From: Lichenicola sp964247755
GTDB taxonomy: Bacteria; Pseudomonadota; Alphaproteobacteria; Acetobacterales; Acetobacteraceae
Reading direction: 5' to 3'
Length of the DNA: 5,289 nucleotides
Assembly: GCA_964247755.1 (NCBI GenBank)
Contig: CAXTVX010000130.1
Span: forward strand, 1 to 5,289
Shown here: one piece after another, positions 1-4,824 of the stretch
Numbering within the stretch: position 1 is the first letter of the stretch
How the letters are laid out: each line of letters starts with the position of its first letter
Position numbers and translations under genes: made by a program
Notes under the pieces: generated by a model
What the model was told of the DNA's origin: nothing
Seen by the model: the letters and a program-made list of their open reading frames with translations, nothing else
The model's database searches: none

Positions 1-270
1 CAGGTGATGCTCAAGGTGACCATCCCGGAGGTGCCGGACCTGTATGCGCCGCTGATCGCGCACAAGGGCGTGGCCCGCGTGGTGGCGCTGTCCGGCGGCT
101 ATCCGCTGACGGAAGCGTGCGAGCACCTGCGGGTCAACCACGGCATGATCGCCAGCTTCTCCCGCGCGCTGCTCGAGGGGTTGACCCGCGACATGAGCAA
201 CGAGGCGTTCGACGCCCGGCTGGGCCAGTCGATCGACGCCATCTACCGCGCCTCGGTCGAGAAGGCCTGA
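1..270 (+). CDS. Fructose-bisphosphate aldolase class I (C-terminal part, 5' end outside window)
   Basis: The reading frame is open from the first base and ends at TGA 268-270, giving the last 89 residues of a longer protein. The fragment reads as the C-terminus of the bacterial class I (Schiff-base) fructose-1,6-bisphosphate aldolase family. It has the VVALSGGY stretch (residues about 28-35 of the fragment), which in this family lies at the sugar-phosphate binding end of the barrel. This is followed by an IASFSRALLEGL helix and a terminal D-x-IYRAS-x-EKA helix. The enzyme cleaves or forms fructose-1,6-bisphosphate from dihydroxyacetone phosphate and glyceraldehyde-3-phosphate in cytosolic glycolysis/gluconeogenesis. 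The Schiff-base lysine lies upstream and cannot be checked. A GTG at 4-6 could be read as a start, but the homology continues to the window edge, so it is internal. The gene is convergent with the next unit. Confidence 0.88.
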   Translation, partial: QVMLKVTIPEVPDLYAPLIAHKGVARVVALSGGYPLTEACEHLRVNHGMIASFSRALLEGLTRDMSNEAFDARLGQSIDAIYRASVEKA

Positions 271-290
271 TCCGGCCCGATCGGCCGATT

Positions 291-321
291 GCGCTGGCAT
301 CGTTGCGGATGGTGTCAGCGC
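291..321. terminator. Imperfect hairpin between convergent genes, possible terminator
   Basis: GCGCTG at 291-296 pairs perfectly with CAGCGC at 316-321. An inner CATC (298-301) pairs with GATG (308-311), closing a six-base loop. It lies 20 bases past the aldolase stop and 45 bases past the stop of the minus-strand hypothetical gene, so it could serve both transcripts. There is no T-run on either side, so if it terminates it is not a classic intrinsic terminator. A short palindrome, ATCGGCCGAT, sits just before it at 280-289. Confidence 0.35.
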
Positions 322-366
322 CACGAACCCGTACGCGCCCGTGAAAGAGGCATACGTGAATACGGT

Positions 367-690
367 TCACGAGCTCGTCGGCAGGGTGGAGAACCACTCG
401 GCGTAGGGTGTGGTCCGTGCCATGTGGCGATTGTAGTCCGGGGCATTGGTCCACCAGGTCGGGCCGCGCTCGCCGAGCGCCCGCTTGGCGGCGTCGACCC
501 GGACGCGCGCCGCTTCGCGGCCTTCGGCATCGCCGGCCTGCATCGCGGCACGCTTGGCGCAGCGGGCGGTCATCAGCTCGCTGGTCAGGGCGCTGCGGCG
601 GTCCGGGTCCAGCCGGGGATCGGTGCAGCGCCAGAGCCGGCCGCGCACCACGAAATAGCGTCCGTCCGGGGTCACCGGCGGCGGCGTCAC
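367..690 (-). CDS. Conserved-looking hypothetical protein, partner of the SPL-like radical SAM gene
   Basis: This 107-residue protein starts at GTG 690-688 and ends at TGA 369-367. The GTG overlaps the TGA of the upstream radical SAM gene in a 4-nt GTGA arrangement, which implies co-transcription and translational coupling. The open frame extends upstream to 786, but that stretch lies inside the radical SAM gene and reads as low-quality shadow. The sequence from the GTG onward (TPPPVTPDGRY, then VVRGRLWR) looks like a true N-terminus. Features are a proline-rich start, a short beta-like YFVVRGRLWRC segment (about residues 11-22), a charged Ala/Arg-rich helix (about 30-70), and a C-terminal GERGPTWW-x-NAPDYNRHMA-x-TTPYAEWF stretch rich in aromatics. 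There is no signal peptide or membrane segment. I recognise the general pattern as a small protein found in proteobacteria but assign no function; a role linked to the SPL-like enzyme is inference from the overlap only. Confidence 0.85.
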   Translation of the reverse strand: MTPPPVTPDGRYFVVRGRLWRCTDPRLDPDRRSALTSELMTARCAKRAAMQAGDAEGREAARVRVDAAKRALGERGPTWWTNAPDYNRHMARTTPYAEWFSTLPTSS

Positions 691-1766
691 GTCCAGTAGA
701 GCAGGCGGGCCATCGGCAGGTGGCGCGCCAGCGCCTCGGTCATGTATCCGCGCAGGGCCGCCATCTCGACGCGCGGGAGCACCCATTTGCCGGTGCCGAA
801 CTTGGTCAGCTTGCGGGTCCGCTCGGACTCGTCCATCGGCAGGGAGCTGCCGGGATACCAGCCGACCAGCACCGTCTTGGACTTGTCGGTGAAGCGGTGG
901 GTGATCAGCTCGGCGGTCAGGTCCACCGCCGGCACGCCGTCCAGCGCCCGCGCCACGTCGGCCAGAAGCTGGTCATACTCCGCCTGCCAATCCGGCAGCG
1001 GCAGGATCGGTGCCACCGTGACCCCGACCGGGTAGCCCGCCTGCGCCACGGCGCGCAGGGCGGCCAGCCTGCGGTCCATGCGCGGCGCGCCGCCCTCGTA
1101 CCGCTCGGCGGAGCGGGCGTTGAGGGAGAAGCGGATCCGGGTGCGGCCGCGATGCGGCAGGTCGAGCAGGGTCTCGACGTTGCCGAACTTGGTGGTGAAG
1201 CGCAGCTGCACGTCGGCGTCCCAGGCACCGAAATGACGGATCACGGCGGACAGGCTGCCGGTGACCGGCTCGATCGCCAGCGGGTCGGTGTAGCAGGAGC
1301 ACTCGAAGGTGGTGCCCTCGTGCCGGCGGGCGTCGGAGCGCGAGGTGATGGTGCCCTGTCCCAGCAGCGGCGGCAGCTCCGCCAGGATCTCGTCGAGGTT
1401 GGCATAGACGCGCACGATCGGCGGTCCGGCTAGGGAGCCGGCCAGGTAGCAGTACTGGCAGTGCGCCGGGCAGCCTTCGGCCAGGTCGAAGCGCCAGTCG
1501 GCGCTGGGCGGGATCGGCTGCGGCTTCCGCCGGCTGGGCGAGGCCACCACCACCGCCATGGTGGTCTTGGCGTCGCGGTACTGGTCCGGCAGGCCGCTCA
1601 GGCGGTCGGACGACAGCCTCACGATCCGGGCGCCTGCCCGCTCCGCGCGCTCCACAATCGCGGCGCCATGCGGGAAGCCGAGTGCCGCCGGCGTGACCAG
1701 CACGGTCTTCGGCATCCAGGGCCGGTCCTGCCGCGACACTCGTGAAGCCGGCGGCGTCGGGATCAT
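687..1766 (-). CDS. Spore photoproduct lyase (SPL) family radical SAM protein
   Basis: The 359-residue product aligns by eye along its whole length with Bacillus spore photoproduct lyase, which uses a 4Fe-4S cluster and S-adenosylmethionine to split the UV thymine dimer 5-thyminyl-5,6-dihydrothymine. The cluster motif CxxxCxxC is present as C99, C103 and C106 in GCPAHCQYCYL, with Y105 and Y107 at the tyrosines implicated in radical transfer. The hydrogen-donor cysteine of SPL (C140 in B. subtilis) appears retained as C158 in the FECSC-x-TDP motif. Further family blocks are LRF-x-TKF (188-194), R-IRFSLNA (210-217), AGYPVGVTVAPI (243-254), ELITHRFT (286-293) and a C-terminal KFGTGKWVL. The start at 1766 lacks a good Shine-Dalgarno. 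The alternative ATG at 1715 (M18) has AGGA ten bases upstream, but the residues before it (RPWMPK) resemble the family N-terminus, so the longer form is kept. It overlaps the next gene by 4 nt. The true substrate outside sporulating bacteria is unknown. Confidence 0.92.
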   Translation of the reverse strand: MIPTPPASRVSRQDRPWMPKTVLVTPAALGFPHGAAIVERAERAGARIVRLSSDRLSGLPDQYRDAKTTMAVVVASPSRRKPQPIPPSADWRFDLAEGCPAHCQYCYLAGSLAGPPIVRVYANLDEILAELPPLLGQGTITSRSDARRHEGTTFECSCYTDPLAIEPVTGSLSAVIRHFGAWDADVQLRFTTKFGNVETLLDLPHRGRTRIRFSLNARSAERYEGGAPRMDRRLAALRAVAQAGYPVGVTVAPILPLPDWQAEYDQLLADVARALDGVPAVDLTAELITHRFTDKSKTVLVGWYPGSSLPMDESERTRKLTKFGTGKWVLPRVEMAALRGYMTEALARHLPMARLLYWT

Positions 1767-1906
1767 CTCTTGGGTGAGAAGCGTGTCGATCAGCTGTCTC
1801 CTGGACGCGGTGCAAGGAGCAGATGGGGCGTCCGGCCCAGTCGTTCTCCGGGAGGTTCCGCACGAGAGCGTGTGCCGCGCGGGGGTCGGGCCTGCGGGGC
1901 CGGTCT

Positions 1907-1931
1907 GGAACCGATCGCCCGGTCCTCCGTT
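1907..1931 (+). promoter_or_regulatory. EcfG-type general stress response promoter
   Basis: GGAAC at 1907-1911 and CGTT at 1928-1931 are separated by exactly 16 bases. This is the published consensus for EcfG (SigT/RpoE2-type) sigma factors that run the alphaproteobacterial general stress response (GGAAC, N16-17, CGTT). Transcription would begin at about 1937-1940, leaving a leader of about 37 bases before the ATG at 1976. The position and the stress-type products downstream both support it. A second CGTT at 1932-1935 would give a 20-base spacing and is not preferred. Confidence 0.8.
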
Positions 1932-1945
1932 CGTTCCGGCACTGC

Positions 1946-1957
1946 GATCTGCAGATC
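1946..1957. repeat. Perfect 12-bp palindrome in the leader of the stress operon
   Basis: GATCTGCAGATC is a perfect inverted repeat. It lies just downstream of the predicted EcfG start site and just upstream of the Shine-Dalgarno (GAGGA, 1964-1968). It could be an operator or a small hairpin, but with no loop it would fold poorly as RNA. It may also be chance. Confidence 0.3.
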
Positions 1958-1975
1958 AGGAACGAGGAACGTTAG

Positions 1976-2416
1976 ATGAAGTCCGCCAAACTGCTTGCCG
2001 CCGCGATCGGGTTCACGGTTGTCGCAGGCGCCGCCCAGGCCCAGACGCAGACACAGGGCTCGACCACGGCTCCGGCCCAGAACACGATGAGCGCGCCGGC
2101 CCCGGCCCAGAACACGATGGGTGCGCCGGCCACGGGCCAGAGCTCGATGGGCACGGCGGCCACGGGCCAGAACACGATGAGCGGCCCTAGCCACAACCAG
2201 GCTGTCGCTACCACCTCGGCCGATACGTCCACCCCGGCACACGGGTCCAACAGCTTCACCCTGCGCCAGGCGCGGCATCGGATCACAAAGCACGGCTTCA
2301 CCCAGGTGAAGGACCTGACCAAGGACGACCAGGGCGTGTGGCACGGCACCGCGATGCAGAACGGGTCGTCGGTCAAGGTGTGGGAAGACTACAAGGGCAG
2401 CGTCGGCACCGAGTGA
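1976..2416 (+). CDS. Secreted repeat protein with PepSY-like C-terminal domain
   Basis: This 146-residue protein starts at ATG 1976 with GAGGA seven bases upstream. Residues 1-22 form a clear Sec signal peptide: KSAK, a hydrophobic core, then AQA before QTQ as the cleavage site, so the mature protein is periplasmic or secreted. Residues 23-92 are low-complexity Gln/Thr/Ala/Pro and contain four tandem 10-residue units of the type A-P/T-x-Q-N-T-M-x-x-P (32-71), with no cysteine. The C-terminal 50 residues (SFTLRQARHRITKHGF, then DLTKDDQGVWHGTA and a KVWEDYKGSV end) look like a small PepSY-like fold: a helix with alternating Arg/His, then beta strands ending in a 'new residues-D-Y-x-G-x-V' pattern. 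PepSY-type domains often act as periplasmic inhibitors or binding modules; no specific partner can be named. It is the first gene behind the EcfG promoter and lies 47 bases ahead of the next gene, so a stress role in the envelope is inferred. Confidence 0.88.
   Translation: MKSAKLLAAAIGFTVVAGAAQAQTQTQGSTTAPAQNTMSAPAPAQNTMGAPATGQSSMGTAATGQNTMSGPSHNQAVATTSADTSTPAHGSNSFTLRQARHRITKHGFTQVKDLTKDDQGVWHGTAMQNGSSVKVWEDYKGSVGTE
2069..2188 (+). repeat. Four tandem 30-bp coding repeats
   Basis: Four in-frame 30-bp units begin at 2069, 2099, 2129 and 2159. Each contains a CAGAACACGATG-like core (the third has CAGAGCTCGATG). They encode APAQNTMSAP, APAQNTMGAP, ATGQSSMGTA and ATGQNTMSGP. Units 1 and 2 are closest to each other, while units 3 and 4 share the GCCACGGGCCAG opening, which suggests stepwise duplication. 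Copy number may vary between strains by slippage without breaking the frame. Confidence 0.85.
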
Positions 2417-2463
2417 GCGTGGCCGCATCCATCCCGAACGCGTCACAGCAAGGAAGCAGATCC

Positions 2464-3165
2464 ATGGCACAGCGTACCATCACACGCGCCTATGACAGTT
2501 ATGCCGCGGCGACCGGCGTCATCCAGGCTCTCGAGAGCGCAGGCATCCCGCACAGCGACATCAGCCTGGTCGGACGCGACGGCGCCCAGTCTGGGCCGGT
2601 CGGCACGACCGGGACGGGAACGGGGACCGGGGCCGGCCTGACCGGAACCGGAACCGACCTGCCGCGGGACGAGGAGACCGAGAAGGGTGCCGGCACCGGT
2701 GCCACCATCGGCACCGTGCTCGGCGGCGGAGCGGGTCTGCTCGCCGGCATCGGCTCGCTGGCGATCCCGGGCGTGGGGCCGGTGGTCGCGGCAGGCTGGC
2801 TGATCGCCACCCTGACCGGTGCCGGCGTCGGCGCGGCGGTCGGCGGCGGAGCCGGCGGTCTGGTGGGCGCGCTGACCGGCGCCGGGGTGCCGGATGAGGA
2901 TGCCCACGTCTATGCCGAGACCGTCCGTCGCGGCGGCAACCTCGTCACCGTGCGTGCCGATGACTCGCAGGCGCCGACTGTCGAGGCGATCATGGACGGG
3001 CAGACCGCGATCAACACATCCACCCGCCGCGCCGAATACCAGGGCGGCGGTTGGACCCGCCATGACGAGACCGCAGGACCGTGGACGTCGGGTACCGGCA
3101 CCACTGGTGGCCTGGCCGGGAGCGCCACGACCACCGGCCTGCCGCCGCGCGCCGAAATTCCGTGA
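2464..3165 (+). CDS. Glycine-zipper general stress protein (YflT/GSP17M-like)
   Basis: This 233-residue protein starts at ATG 2464 with AAGGA at 2450-2454. The N-terminus (residues 1-40: QRTITRAYDSYAAA, helix, then AGIPHSDISLVGRDG) matches the pattern of the general stress protein 17M/YflT-type domain, in which a beta-alpha-beta unit precedes a membrane-active segment. Residues 47-65 are a Gly/Thr run. Residues 76-141 are two hydrophobic glycine-zipper stretches (ATIGTVLGGGAGLLAGIGSL and GAGVGAAVGGGAGGLVGALTG) around an IPGVGPVVAAGWLIATL segment, likely membrane-inserting. Residues 142-168 (PDEDAHVYAETVRRGGNLVTVRADD) form the second conserved half, completing a ferredoxin-like split domain. 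The tail after about 190 is low-complexity Gly/Thr with several tryptophans. There is no signal peptide. It lies 47 bases behind the secreted repeat gene with no visible promoter between, so it is probably in the same EcfG operon. The molecular role of the family is unknown. Confidence 0.87.
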   Translation: MAQRTITRAYDSYAAATGVIQALESAGIPHSDISLVGRDGAQSGPVGTTGTGTGTGAGLTGTGTDLPRDEETEKGAGTGATIGTVLGGGAGLLAGIGSLAIPGVGPVVAAGWLIATLTGAGVGAAVGGGAGGLVGALTGAGVPDEDAHVYAETVRRGGNLVTVRADDSQAPTVEAIMDGQTAINTSTRRAEYQGGGWTRHDETAGPWTSGTGTTGGLAGSATTTGLPPRAEIP

Positions 3166-3210
3166 TCCGGTCCCGAAGCGGTCCCTGAAACGGCCGCTCC
3201 GAGCCATGAC

Positions 3211-3230
3211 GATCGGGTATGGTCCCGGTC
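3211..3230 (+). terminator. Weak hairpin between convergent operons
   Basis: GATCGGG at 3211-3217 can pair with CCCGGTC at 3224-3230 (one G-U pair) around a six-base loop in plus-strand RNA, 45 bases past the stress operon stop and directly before the phosphonopyruvate decarboxylase stop on the other strand. A second, smaller pairing, AGCGG 3177-3181 with CCGCT 3194-3198, lies upstream. Neither has a T-run, so a terminator role is only suggested by position. Confidence 0.3.
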
Positions 3231-3231
3231 G

Positions 3232-4383
3232 TCAGGTTCCGGCCAGGAACGCCCGAAATCGCTGCGCGACCGCGTAGGGCGGCACCGTCGGCCGCCCTAG
3301 CGTCGTCATCGATCCCGGTAATATGTGCGCGTGGATCAATACCGGTCCGTCCTGTTCCAGTCCCTTTCCCACCGCCTGCTCGAAGCCGGTGCGATCGTCC
3401 ACTGACCAGGCGCTGCGATAGCCGCAGGCGAGGGCCACGCCAGCGAAGTCCACCGAGGCCGATACGGTGGACTGGCCGCCGGTGGAGTCGTGGACGCCGT
3501 TGTCCAGCAGGACGTGGAGTAGGCGTCGTGGCCGGTGCGCACCGACCGTGGCCATCGTGCCCAGCTTCATCAGGGCAGCGCCATCGCCATCCACCACCAC
3601 CACCGGCCGGTCCAGCACCGTCAGCGCCACGCCGAGCCCGAGCCCCGAGGCGGCACCCATGGCGCCGACCATGTAGAGGTGCTGGTCGCGGTCGCACAGG
3701 GTGAACAGTTCGCGTCCGCACTTGCCTGTGGTGGCGATGACCGCCGCTGCGTCGGGAAGCACGGCGAGCAGGCTCTGCAGCAGCGTTGCCCGGGCCGGGC
3801 GCTCGGCGTGACGGCGCAGGTCGATCCGGCGTCCAGGCGGGAGCGGGAGGCGGGCCGGTTCCGACAGCGCCTCCTCGGCCACGCTGTCCTGTTCCATCAC
3901 CAGCCCGAATGGCAGCCCCTGGGCCAAGCGGGCGGAGGCGGCATCGAGCGCCGGTCCGATCTCCACTTGGTCGCGAGGGAACGGCCGGTTGGCCACGCCG
4001 CACAGGTCGAGCATCGCCTGGGTGATCTGTCCCATCAGTGCGTGCTGAGGCTCGTCCTTGTACCCTGGCTGGCCGCGCCAGGTGGTGACCAGCAGGAGCG
4101 GGATCCGGAACGGTGCGTTCAGCGAGGTCAGGGGGTTGACGCAGTTGCCAAGGCCGGAGTTCTGGCAGATCACCACGCCGCCGCGGCCGCCGAGCCAGGC
4201 GCCGGACGCGATCGCGACCGCTTCCCCCTCGCTGGCGGCACCGACGTAGTCGAGCCCGGCGCCAGCGGTACCCGCGCCGATCACCCGGTTGATCATCGGG
4301 GTCAGGAACGAGCAGGGCACGCCGCTGTAGAAGTCGAGCCCGCACGCGGCGGCCCGGTCGAGGAAGTCCTGCGCCTGGATCAT
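3232..4383 (-). CDS. aepY: Phosphonopyruvate decarboxylase
   Basis: This 383-residue thiamine diphosphate enzyme decarboxylates phosphonopyruvate to phosphonoacetaldehyde, the step that pulls the unfavourable PEP mutase reaction forward in phosphonate biosynthesis. Visible family signs: an N-terminal FYSGVPCSFLTPMIN block (18-32); the cofactor-activating glutamate E52 in ASEGEAVAIASG; QNSGLGNCVNPLTSL (74-88); the WRGQPG-x-KDEPQH-x-LMG signature (102-118); TTGKCGREL (218-226); and the thiamine diphosphate/Mg motif VDGDGAALMK (264-273) ending in LLDNGVHDSTGGQST (292-306). Length is normal for the family, and the DEPQH block favours it over sulfopyruvate decarboxylase. The start is fixed: an in-frame TAA lies four codons before the ATG with no other start between. 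No Shine-Dalgarno lies next to the ATG. It is the last gene of the minus-strand operon, 59 bases behind the lipoprotein gene, with a nucleotidyltransferase further upstream. Confidence 0.95.
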   Translation of the reverse strand: MIQAQDFLDRAAACGLDFYSGVPCSFLTPMINRVIGAGTAGAGLDYVGAASEGEAVAIASGAWLGGRGGVVICQNSGLGNCVNPLTSLNAPFRIPLLLVTTWRGQPGYKDEPQHALMGQITQAMLDLCGVANRPFPRDQVEIGPALDAASARLAQGLPFGLVMEQDSVAEEALSEPARLPLPPGRRIDLRRHAERPARATLLQSLLAVLPDAAAVIATTGKCGRELFTLCDRDQHLYMVGAMGAASGLGLGVALTVLDRPVVVVDGDGAALMKLGTMATVGAHRPRRLLHVLLDNGVHDSTGGQSTVSASVDFAGVALACGYRSAWSVDDRTGFEQAVGKGLEQDGPVLIHAHILPGSMTTLGRPTVPPYAVAQRFRAFLAGT

Positions 4384-4385
4384 CG

Positions 4386-4424
4386 CGGTCGATTAGACCG
4401 GATGCTTCCGGGTGGGAACCTCCT
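4386..4424 (-). promoter_or_regulatory. Leader of phosphonopyruvate decarboxylase: distant AGGAGG and a start-proximal hairpin
   Basis: On the minus strand, a perfect AGGAGG (plus-strand CCTCCT, 4419-4424) lies 35 bases before the ATG at 4383, too far for normal initiation. Between them CGGTC (4400-4396) can pair with GACCG (4390-4386) around a five-base loop, ending two bases before the ATG. Folding would shorten the effective distance to about 20 bases, still long. No other start codon with usable frame follows the AGGAGG at normal distance. Function is uncertain. Confidence 0.35.
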
Positions 4425-4442
4425 GCTGCCGGCAGCCCCCGC

Positions 4443-4778
4443 TCAGTGCAGCGACAGCTCGGGCGGCGGCACTTGGTCGGTGGGCTGCGCGATGCGGCTG
4501 CCGGTCAGCACGATGGTGTCGCTGCGCTTCGGGTCGTGGTCGACGAAGGGCACGTTCAGGCTGGTGGCGAGCACCTGGTAGTAGTGGTCGCCGGTCAGGT
4601 CGACGGTGCGGCCCGGGGCACAGGTGCTGGCCGCCGCCTGGAACGGCTCCGCCCGGATCGGATAGTCGTAGAGCCGGTGGATGCAGCGCGCGTCGCTGTC
4701 GCCGGCGACGCGGGCGGGTGCCGCCGCGCAGGAGGCCAGCCCGAGCAGGCAGCACAGCGTCAGGAGCGGGCGGCGCAT
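4443..4778 (-). CDS. Small predicted lipoprotein inside the phosphonate operon
   Basis: This 111-residue protein starts at ATG 4778 with a strong GGAGG seven to eight bases upstream and ends at TGA 4445-4443. The N-terminus is a lipoprotein signal: MRRP, a hydrophobic core, then the lipobox L14-A15-S16-C17, so C17 would be lipidated and the rest exported to the periplasmic face. The mature part has two cysteines (C32, C53) that could form a disulfide. It also has a CIHRLYDYPIRAEPF segment, a TGDHYYQVLATSLNVPFVD core, and a polar Pro-rich tail. I do not recognise the family. It lies 46 bases behind the nucleotidyltransferase gene and 59 bases before the decarboxylase gene, both on the same strand, so it is probably co-transcribed. 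A link to envelope placement of the phosphonate is inference only. Confidence 0.82.
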   Translation of the reverse strand: MRRPLLTLCCLLGLASCAAAPARVAGDSDARCIHRLYDYPIRAEPFQAAASTCAPGRTVDLTGDHYYQVLATSLNVPFVDHDPKRSDTIVLTGSRIAQPTDQVPPPELSLH

Positions 4779-4824
4779 GGATCCTCCAATCGGACTGCCT
4801 GTCGCGAGCTCCAGCGAGTGGGGC

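Noticed and set aside
408..1433. Long plus-strand open frame (341 codons) opposite the SPL-like gene
   Set aside because: Antisense shadow of GC-rich coding DNA: Arg/Gly/Ala/Gln-rich with no motifs, while the opposite strand has full-length SPL homology.
1767..1906. Search for a second EcfG promoter on the minus strand driving the SPL-like gene
   Set aside because: GTTCC (minus-strand GGAAC) occurs at 1855-1859, but no AACG is found 16-17 bases further along, so there is no matching -10 element.
1790..2470. Minus-strand 226-codon frame opposite the secreted repeat protein
   Set aside because: Its repeats merely mirror the 30-bp coding repeats of the plus strand; the plus strand has a signal peptide, Shine-Dalgarno and promoter.
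3011..4345. Minus-strand 444-codon open frame in another frame over the decarboxylase
   Set aside because: Arg/Pro-rich out-of-frame reading of the true decarboxylase gene; it also runs antisense into the end of the stress protein gene.
4425..4436. Perfect palindrome GCTGCCGGCAGC after the lipoprotein gene
   Set aside because: Short, fully self-complementary with no loop and no T-run; not convincing as a terminator or operator in DNA this GC-rich.
3535..4581. Plus-strand open frame of 348 codons opposite phosphonopyruvate decarboxylase and part of the lipoprotein gene
   Set aside because: Shadow frame: His/Arg/Gly-rich composition without domain pattern, crossing two well-supported minus-strand genes.
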